Of a stretch of DNA of 7,283 bases, positions 1 to 5,290 are shown in pieces. The DNA comes from Collinsella sp. (GTDB lineage: Bacteria > Actinomycetota > Coriobacteriia > Coriobacteriales > Coriobacteriaceae). The position numbers and the translations under genes are program-made. The stretch spans positions 1 through 7,283 of the forward strand of contig WGSR01000071.1 of NCBI GenBank assembly GCA_014871545.1. The letters are read 5' to 3'. The notes under the pieces are model-generated. The model saw only the letters and a list, made by a program, of their open reading frames with translations, did no database searches and was not told the origin of the DNA. Every line of letters starts with the position of its first letter. Positions within the stretch are counted from its first letter, which is position 1.

Positions 1-15
1 CATTTGGGGACCTCC
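1..15 (-). CDS. Start of the next minus-strand gene (Shine-Dalgarno and ATG only)
   Basis: On the minus strand GGAGG (15-11) is followed by 7 bases and ATG (3-1), an ideal ribosome site and start codon. The coding region continues outside the window, so only the initiator Met is seen and the product cannot be read. In sortase-assembled pilus loci this place often holds a class C sortase or a signal peptidase; that is an expectation from family knowledge only. Confidence 0.6.
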
Positions 16-169
16 GATCGAGTCGTCGGCCGCCCGCGCACGGAATGCGTCGCAAGGGTATTTTACTGCGAGCGTATGCACCCACAGCTGGTAAACGCAA
101 TAATTGCAAACATCTGTTCGATATTCATACGCTTGATCCATCGGGCAATGGAGCCTGGCTGCGTTGTCC
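16..169 (-). promoter_or_regulatory. Spacer after the terminator; possible promoter of the next gene
   Basis: This stretch lies between the operon terminator and the start codon at the window edge. On the minus strand it holds a -10-like TAAAAT (65-60), about 57 bases before the ATG, but no good -35 at 16-18 bases. It also holds the short palindrome GCAATAATTGC (97-107), which could be an operator. A promoter is expected here because a strong terminator precedes the next gene. The exact elements are uncertain. Confidence 0.3.
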
Positions 170-206
170 AAAAAACGGGGCAGACTCCGCACTGGAGTCT
201 GCCCCG
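170..206 (-). terminator. Rho-independent terminator of the pilin operon
   Basis: A perfect 13-bp stem (176-188 paired with 194-206) with a 5-base loop, GC-rich at its base. On the minus strand it is followed at once by six T (A at 170-175 on the plus strand). It lies about 100 bases after the stop of the LPLTG pilin. On the plus strand the stem is not followed by a T run, so it acts in the minus direction only. The 100 bases between the stop codon and the stem show no gene. Confidence 0.95.
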
Positions 207-306
207 AAAAGAAAATGGCAAAGCAAGAACGTCGATGGACGAGAAAAGTGTCCGCAAGTCTCATGGCCATCACATCCCACCTGCCAAAGGGATGGGTGAG
301 CGAGCG

Positions 307-2064
307 TTACTCCTGCTCGGACTCCTCAGCCTGCTTACGGCTGCGGATGAGGTGCGCCACGCCGATGCACAGCACCGCGCCACCAGCGATCCAAGTGAAG
401 GTCACGCCGTTGAGACCGGTCAGCGGGAGGCCGACATGCTTGGTATCGCCAACGGTGATGTTGAAGGTGCCGTCGTCGTTTGTAACTGTGCTAGCCTGGG
501 CTTCGAGCTTGTTGTCGTCCTTCGAATTGTTCGGCGTGCCGATGATGACCTGGTCGTCCTGACTGGTATTAATCTCATACTTGGCTCCAACCGGGCTTTC
601 GCCTGAAGCCTCGCTGTCCCTGTTTGGCGTAATCGTGAAATCGAAGGGCTGCACTTTATCGTAATTAGCGGGAGCGTCCGTCTCCTCAACCGTATAGGTT
701 CCCGCACCAAGACCCTTGATAGTAATAGCACCGTTGGTGACGGAAAGCTTGTACACATCGCCTACGAGGGTTCCATCGGACTGAACGTATTTCCCCTCCA
801 AGTTGGAATCCGCCGCTGACTTCACCCTGATAGTAAATTTAATATTCGAATCCTTAAGCGCCTCCTCGGTGCCAAGGTCGACCTTATTAAGCTTGAGACC
901 ATAGGTGTAGGTCTTGACCTCATCGGGCACCGTCGTGCCGGTGTCGTTGATCATAGGGTTGTTTGAGTATGTAAGCGTAGCGGTGTTGGTGTTGCCTGCG
1001 TTGCCTCCAATGGCGGCCTCGCTGTTGATCTTTGCCTTATAGGAGAGCACGATGCAGGATCCCGAAGTAACGTCCGCTACCTGCTTAAGGTTGCCACAAG
1101 TCCAAGTTGCCGTAACGTTGCCGTTGGTATCCGCGGATCCAGAAGCCGGGGTAAATATGTCAGTAATATCTTTTCCCGTATTGTTCTGATGAGTCGGATC
1201 GGCCTTCGCCGCCGCCTCGTTCGCATAGAGATAGACCTTAGCCCCATTCTGCAGTGTCAGGCCCTTGGAAAGTTGATCGGAGAACTGATAGAAGTACGTG
1301 CCGTACGTGTCGTAGTTGTCAGCGATAGTGCCGTAAAGGTTGTACGTTACGTCCTGTCCAACATGGGAGTCACTAGCATCGAGCTCTTTATCGCCCTTGG
1401 CACTCAAGATTTTCTTATCGACGGTGGGTACGCTCTTTTTGGGAGTCACCACTTTCTTGGTCTTGCCATCAACGACCGCATATACGGGCGAAGTGAAAAC
1501 ATCTTTTGAGCTGGTATCCGAGCCTTCTGCCACGCTATTGGTCAGGAAGAGCCAGTAACCGGCGGTGAGACCAGAAAGGGCTTTATCGTCCTTGCTGGTC
1601 GTTTTCCAAGCGCCAGAAAAAGACTTAGCATTCAGTTTTTTCGCAATCACATTCAAAACGTGACCGTTCGCAACCTTTGTAGTTGCAGTCGTTCCAGCAT
1701 GGTCATTCAACCATTCGGCAGCATCCTGTGCATTTTGGTTGCTGTAGCTATTGTTGGCATCTTCTGCCTTCACGGCTTCATCAATTGCACTGACCACAGC
1801 GTCCCGAATTGCATCCTTCTCAGCCTGGGAAGATCCGGCCCACTGAATATTGGTGACAGTAGAGCCGTTCACGTTAGCCGTAAAGATCTGGATGCCCTTA
1901 TAGGTCGTAGTCTCTTGATAAGTAGGGTCCTTGAAAGTTACGGTCGAACCCGCCGTACCCTCAGCAAACGCCATCGTGACCGGGGCCATGACTCCGCCGA
2001 AACTCAGCGCTGCTGTGAGGCCTGCCGTTACTGCCAGGCGGGCGATGTTCTTGCTCATACTCAT
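307..2064 (-). CDS. Isopeptide-forming backbone-type pilin with LPLTG sorting signal
   Basis: Predicted major (shaft) pilin, 585 residues. The signal peptide is about 1-35 (hydrophobic 8-33, ending AFA-EG). The N-terminal domain (about 40-200) parallels that of the upstream pilin: YKGIQIFTANV at 55-65, QDAAEWLN at 113-120, AGYWLFLTN at 168-176. VVTPKK (205-210) aligns with the upstream VKPK, so K209 is the candidate pilin-motif lysine. A fimbrial D2-type isopeptide domain runs about 215-385, with NTATLTYSNNP at 360-370. A SpaA-like domain runs about 386-512: YGLKLNKVD at 388-396 supplies candidate isopeptide lysines and YTVEETDAP at 457-465 is a clear E-box. LPLTG (546-550), a membrane segment (about 553-573) and an RSRK tail complete the wall-sorting signal. 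ATG 2064 is chosen because GAGG lies 8 nt upstream; in-frame ATGs at 2097 and 2130 lack a ribosome site. It is last in the operon and just before the terminator. Backbone status is inferred from its canonical motifs. Confidence 0.92.
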   Translation of the reverse strand: MSMSKNIARLAVTAGLTAALSFGGVMAPVTMAFAEGTAGSTVTFKDPTYQETTTYKGIQIFTANVNGSTVTNIQWAGSSQAEKDAIRDAVVSAIDEAVKAEDANNSYSNQNAQDAAEWLNDHAGTTATTKVANGHVLNVIAKKLNAKSFSGAWKTTSKDDKALSGLTAGYWLFLTNSVAEGSDTSSKDVFTSPVYAVVDGKTKKVVTPKKSVPTVDKKILSAKGDKELDASDSHVGQDVTYNLYGTIADNYDTYGTYFYQFSDQLSKGLTLQNGAKVYLYANEAAAKADPTHQNNTGKDITDIFTPASGSADTNGNVTATWTCGNLKQVADVTSGSCIVLSYKAKINSEAAIGGNAGNTNTATLTYSNNPMINDTGTTVPDEVKTYTYGLKLNKVDLGTEEALKDSNIKFTIRVKSAADSNLEGKYVQSDGTLVGDVYKLSVTNGAITIKGLGAGTYTVEETDAPANYDKVQPFDFTITPNRDSEASGESPVGAKYEINTSQDDQVIIGTPNNSKDDNKLEAQASTVTNDDGTFNITVGDTKHVGLPLTGLNGVTFTWIAGGAVLCIGVAHLIRSRKQAEESEQE

Positions 2065-2172
2065 CTTCTTTTCCTCTGCTTTCTGCTCGAATTCCATTTG
2101 ATCTAAATCTGTCTGTCTGTGTCTTAACATCTACTTCGCTACGTCTCGCCCCGCTCTCTGTGGGGCTGCCAG
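2065..2172 (-). promoter_or_regulatory. Leader between the two pilin genes: small stem-loop, CAGA repeat, ribosome site
   Basis: This is the only sizeable gap inside the operon (108 bases). On the minus strand it has, in order, an inverted repeat GCCCC-N9-GGGGC (2166-2148), three tandem CAGA units (2119-2108) and the ribosome site AGAGGA (2077-2072), 8 nt before the ATG of the LPLTG pilin. The stem is not followed by T residues, so it is not a standard terminator. It could stabilise or mark a processed mRNA end, giving separate control of the last pilin. No convincing -35/-10 pair was found. Confidence 0.4.
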
Positions 2173-3837
2173 CTACTCTTTATGGCTGCCACCTCCCCGC
2201 TTGACCAGGAGCGCGACCACGATGAGCGCGGCTCCGGCGACCGCTGCGGCGGCCGCGGCGTACATTGCCATATCGCCAGTCGAGGGCATAAAGCCTCCGG
2301 TGGTAATGCTAGGGGGTGTGCCGGTAGGCGTGTTGATGAGCGACGCCTCTAGGCTGCCCGTCGACCCGTCCGCGCTGTCGGCGCGCAGGGGCGACTCGGC
2401 CGTGATGGTGAGCCTGGGCTTGGCAGCGGCCACCTGGTCGACGTCCAGGCCCTCGGCCTTGACCGTCACGGAGCGCGTGCCCTCAAAGGCGGTGTAGCCC
2501 TTGGGCGCCTTGAGCTCGCGGACCTCCAGCTTGCCCGAGTCCACGCCCGAGACGGTCACGCGGCCGTCCTCGCCCGTGGTGACGGTGGCCTTGCCCTCCG
2601 CATCCCACGTGCCGTCGGCCGCCAGCGTGCGGCCGCGGTCGTCGGCGATGCTCAGGACCGCCCCGGCAAGCGGCTTGTCGCCGTCGCTGCCGCGCTTGGT
2701 GAGCGCGAGATCCCAGGTGTAGGCGCACGCATCGTCGCTCGGTGTACGGGTGAAGCCGGCGTCGCCGGACTGGTCGGCAAAGGGAGAGCGCGGGTAGCGC
2801 AGGTAGACCTCGTTGGGGTTGCCCTTCGCGATGCCGTGGTTGCATGCGCTGTTGAGCGGCGCATTGTACACGGCGACCACGCGAGCGCCCGCGGTGAAGG
2901 CGTCGGCCCCGCCGAGCGCGGCGATCAGGTCGCCGGTGCGCACGGTGAAGGAGCTTCCCTCGACCGAGACCCTGCACTGGGCCGTGATATCGGTCCAGCC
3001 CTTCGCGGGCTCGGTGCCGGCGCGGCCGTCCTTGCCGGCCGAGACGACGTCAAAGCCGCCGTCCGCGCCCGCCGCCACGTACACGCGCATGCTCGCGGTG
3101 ACCTTGGAGGGGTCGAGTCCCGCGCTCATGGTATCGACAAACTGCACCGTATAGGTGTCGTAGGCCATGAGCCCCGCCGGGACCGTGGCAGAGAAGCGCC
3201 AGTACAGGTCGTCGGCGACCGTGGCGTCGGCGGCCTTCTGCCAGGCGGCGGTGCTGTCCTCCAGCACATGCTTGGACACCTTGGGGGTCGCGGCCTTGGG
3301 CTTGACGGTGACGGCGCTGCCGCCGACCAGGGCCATGATCGGCGCGGTGCCGGCCTCGTCCTGGGCGATGGAGTCGTCGTCGGCAACGATGAGCCAGTAG
3401 CCACAGGACAGCTCTGACGCCGTGCCCGCGTTAAGGGCCACGGACACGGCGTCAGAGCTCTGGAGGGAACGAGCGAGCTGTGCGCTCAGCGCGCTCGTAA
3501 GGTGAGAATCGGCGTTGAGCCACTCGGCAGCTTCCTGCGCGGTGGTCCGGGAATTGGGCATGCCGGCGCTGTGCAGCACAGGCAGCGCGGCGTCGCGCGC
3601 GGCGTCGCTTGCCCAGGCGAGGTCGGTGGCGATCTTGGCGTCGCTGTCGCCGTCGACGACGTTGGCGCTAAAAATCTGGTAGGCGTCGTAGCTGCTCGCC
3701 ACGGTACCGCCCACCGTGATGGAACCGGTCGAGGTCGGCGCGGCCTGCGCGGATGCGGGGAACACAACCGCGCAGGTGCCGATCAAGAGGGCAAGCAGCG
3801 CAAACAAGATCGGGAAGGAGCAAGCTCTCTTATTCAC
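2173..3837 (-). CDS. Isopeptide-forming pilin subunit with MPSTG sorting signal
   Basis: Predicted sortase-linked pilus subunit of 554 residues. Residues 1-33 are a signal peptide (hydrophobic 8-26, cleavage near AQA-AP). An N-terminal domain (about 38-175) resembles that of the next gene: Y-x-A-Y-Q-I-F-S-A-N at 50-59, EAAEWLN at 102-108, CGYWL at 145-149. VKPK at 178-181 resembles a pilin motif, with K181 the candidate cross-linking lysine. A fimbrial D2-type isopeptide domain spans about 184-355, with NEVYLRYPRSP at 342-352 near its end. A SpaA-like (prealbumin-fold) domain spans about 373-505, with an E-box-like LEVRELKAPKGY at 437-448. It ends with MPSTG (517-521), a hydrophobic stretch (524-545) and a basic tail. 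The GTG start at 3837 is chosen because AAGGGAGGTGA lies just upstream with GGAGG 8 nt away; it overlaps the preceding stop, implying translational coupling. By eye the gene is far richer in G+C than both neighbours. Base, minor or alternative shaft pilin is undecided. Confidence 0.9.
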   Translation of the reverse strand: MNKRACSFPILFALLALLIGTCAVVFPASAQAAPTSTGSITVGGTVASSYDAYQIFSANVVDGDSDAKIATDLAWASDAARDAALPVLHSAGMPNSRTTAQEAAEWLNADSHLTSALSAQLARSLQSSDAVSVALNAGTASELSCGYWLIVADDDSIAQDEAGTAPIMALVGGSAVTVKPKAATPKVSKHVLEDSTAAWQKAADATVADDLYWRFSATVPAGLMAYDTYTVQFVDTMSAGLDPSKVTASMRVYVAAGADGGFDVVSAGKDGRAGTEPAKGWTDITAQCRVSVEGSSFTVRTGDLIAALGGADAFTAGARVVAVYNAPLNSACNHGIAKGNPNEVYLRYPRSPFADQSGDAGFTRTPSDDACAYTWDLALTKRGSDGDKPLAGAVLSIADDRGRTLAADGTWDAEGKATVTTGEDGRVTVSGVDSGKLEVRELKAPKGYTAFEGTRSVTVKAEGLDVDQVAAAKPRLTITAESPLRADSADGSTGSLEASLINTPTGTPPSITTGGFMPSTGDMAMYAAAAAAVAGAALIVVALLVKRGGGSHKE

Positions 3838-5290
3838 GACGCTCACCTCCCTTCGCATTCGCCTCGCGACGAATGTGCATCCAGGCCGCAGCAGCGCAAA
3901 GCACCGCCGCGCCGGCAAGGTACGTCAGAGTGACGCCCGACATACCAGAAAGGGGCAAAGAAGTGGAGTAGGTGTTGGTGAAGGAGGGGGTGGACTCGGG
4001 CTTGCTGACGTCGAAAGCGACGGGAACCTGCTTGTTGGGATCGATATCAATACCGTCAGCGTCCTTGATTTTGGTAAAGGTCACTTTCTCGGCCTCGATT
4101 GAACCGTTCTCCTTGTCCTTCATCGTGACATCAAATCGATAGACCGACTTGTCGTACGTATAGTGCGAGAACAGCGAAAACTCTGTACTCTCGCGCACGT
4201 AGTACTTGAAGTCTTTTTTAGCGCCACGACCCGAATCATCAGAATCTCCCTGCTTCAAGCTGGCAAGGTCATACTCAATATTTGGGAAATAAAGCTTCTG
4301 GGACTTTTTGCCGTTGGCCTTAGTCGTAACCCTCTCAGCGTTCTCGAACCCTTCGTTATCCGCAAACTCGAGCGTGAACTCCTTCATCTCGCCACCCTCA
4401 ACGACCTTAGTCGCCGCTGGCGTCCAGGAGCCGACAGAGGCATAGGGCTCAATTTTGTTGATAAAGGTCGGGTTATTCTCGCCACCGATAACAACCGTAG
4501 TCTTCGTGTCATCCGAGGTGTTAACGGAATAGCTTCCGGAGGCAAGTGCTACGAAGTTGCTACCATCCTCGTTCTTTTTATAAACTGTTACTTCTTTTAC
4601 CTTGTAATACTTAATTGGAATCGACATGAGATGGTCGATATTGTATGGATTGCTATCAACTGTTGCCACGATCTTGTAAATGGTCTTATCGAATTTGGTG
4701 TCTAATTCGTTTTCGCCGCTGATGGGTTCCTCAACTAGATAGAAAACGTATTGTCCCGAAGAATAGTCCTTGCCAGAGTCGAAGGTGATTTCGCCGCTTG
4801 TTTGGTCAACAGACGCCTCGCCCGCAACACTGCAATTGCCCATATCTAATGTGCCGTCCTCTTTCCAAGAAGGCTCAGTGGCACCATCCTTGCGGAGCAG
4901 CTTAAACTTGTACCCGTGTCCCTCAAGCTCTTGCGACTTTCCGTCTGCATCTACAAGCACCTTAGTGGCATTGAGCTTCATGCTCGGATAAACGCTCAGA
5001 TCATTGACTTCGCCGACGGTGAGGTCGCCGTTGGTCATAATGCCGCCGCCATGGGTGTACGAGTAGTTGCCGCTGATGATGGTCGTAGCTGCCAATTGCG
5101 CATTTGCTATGGCATCATCAGTCGGATGGGCCTCCAAACCGAACATGTACTTGGCCTCGGCACCGCCGTTGGCATCGATGGTTATCTTCGCATTATCGCA
5201 AGTGCCCTGCCAGCCAGCTGAGCCGCCGCCGAGCATCTTGCCGAGCACAACTGCAACCGTCTTATTGCTGTCATTCTTGCGCACCAGGAA
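3830..5290 (-). CDS. Adhesin C-terminal part: two Spy0128/FctA-like domains and LPLSG anchor
   Basis: Continuation of the upstream beta-helix gene in the -1 frame; the start given is the first codon after the presumed frameshift. The first in-frame start codon, GTG at 5284, lacks a good ribosome site and a signal peptide, so independent expression would not give a surface protein. Counting from that GTG, residues 68-90 hold another beta-helix rung (IISGN then GGGI). Residues about 95-280 and 283-440 are two Spy0128/FctA-like beta-sandwich domains. Each has an early Lys (TKV at 107-109 and 292-294), a central Glu strand (YLVEE 182-186; YYVRES 361-366) and a terminal F-x-N motif (FINK 274-277; FTNTY 435-439), as expected for Lys-Asn isopeptide formation with a catalytic Glu. 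The end is LPLSG (443-447), a hydrophobic segment (449-469) and a basic tail, so it would be a sortase substrate. LPLSG has Ser where LPXTG has Thr. The stop codon overlaps the next gene's start. Confidence 0.85.
   Translation of the reverse strand, partial: FLVRKNDSNKTVAVVLGKMLGGGSAGWQGTCDNAKITIDANGGAEAKYMFGLEAHPTDDAIANAQLAATTIISGNYSYTHGGGIMTNGDLTVGEVNDLSVYPSMKLNATKVLVDADGKSQELEGHGYKFKLLRKDGATEPSWKEDGTLDMGNCSVAGEASVDQTSGEITFDSGKDYSSGQYVFYLVEEPISGENELDTKFDKTIYKIVATVDSNPYNIDHLMSIPIKYYKVKEVTVYKKNEDGSNFVALASGSYSVNTSDDTKTTVVIGGENNPTFINKIEPYASVGSWTPAATKVVEGGEMKEFTLEFADNEGFENAERVTTKANGKKSQKLYFPNIEYDLASLKQGDSDDSGRGAKKDFKYYVRESTEFSLFSHYTYDKSVYRFDVTMKDKENGSIEAEKVTFTKIKDADGIDIDPNKQVPVAFDVSKPESTPSFTNTYSTSLPLSGMSGVTLTYLAGAAVLCAAAAWMHIRREANAKGGERRE
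3843..3853 (-). promoter_or_regulatory. Strong Shine-Dalgarno fixing the GTG start of the MPSTG pilin
   Basis: The minus strand reads AAGGGAGGTGA, a near-perfect anti-16S match lying inside the last codons of the adhesin gene, with GGAGG 8 nt from GTG 3837. It rules out the much longer in-frame reading from 3918. The start and the upstream stop share the bases GTGAATAA (3837-3830), a typical arrangement for coupled translation. Confidence 0.9.

Noticed and set aside
4..606. Plus-strand open frame of 200 codons at the left end
   Set aside because: It runs through the terminator hairpin and the antisense of the LPLTG pilin C-terminus, starts at TTG without a ribosome site, and shows no family features.
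2065..2130. Longer N-terminus for the LPLTG pilin from ATG 2130 or 2097
   Set aside because: It would add 22 or 11 polar residues before the signal peptide. Neither ATG has a Shine-Dalgarno, whereas ATG 2064 has GAGG at 8 nt.
2483..2977. Arg-rich open frame inside the GC-rich pilin on the same strand
   Set aside because: It is a low-complexity Arg/Gly/His translation of a shifted frame in high-GC sequence, with no domain and no ribosome site.
3838..3918. Longer N-terminus for the MPSTG pilin from 3918
   Set aside because: It would overlap the adhesin by nearly 90 bases and put 27 residues before the signal peptide. The strong ribosome site directly before GTG 3837 decides the start.
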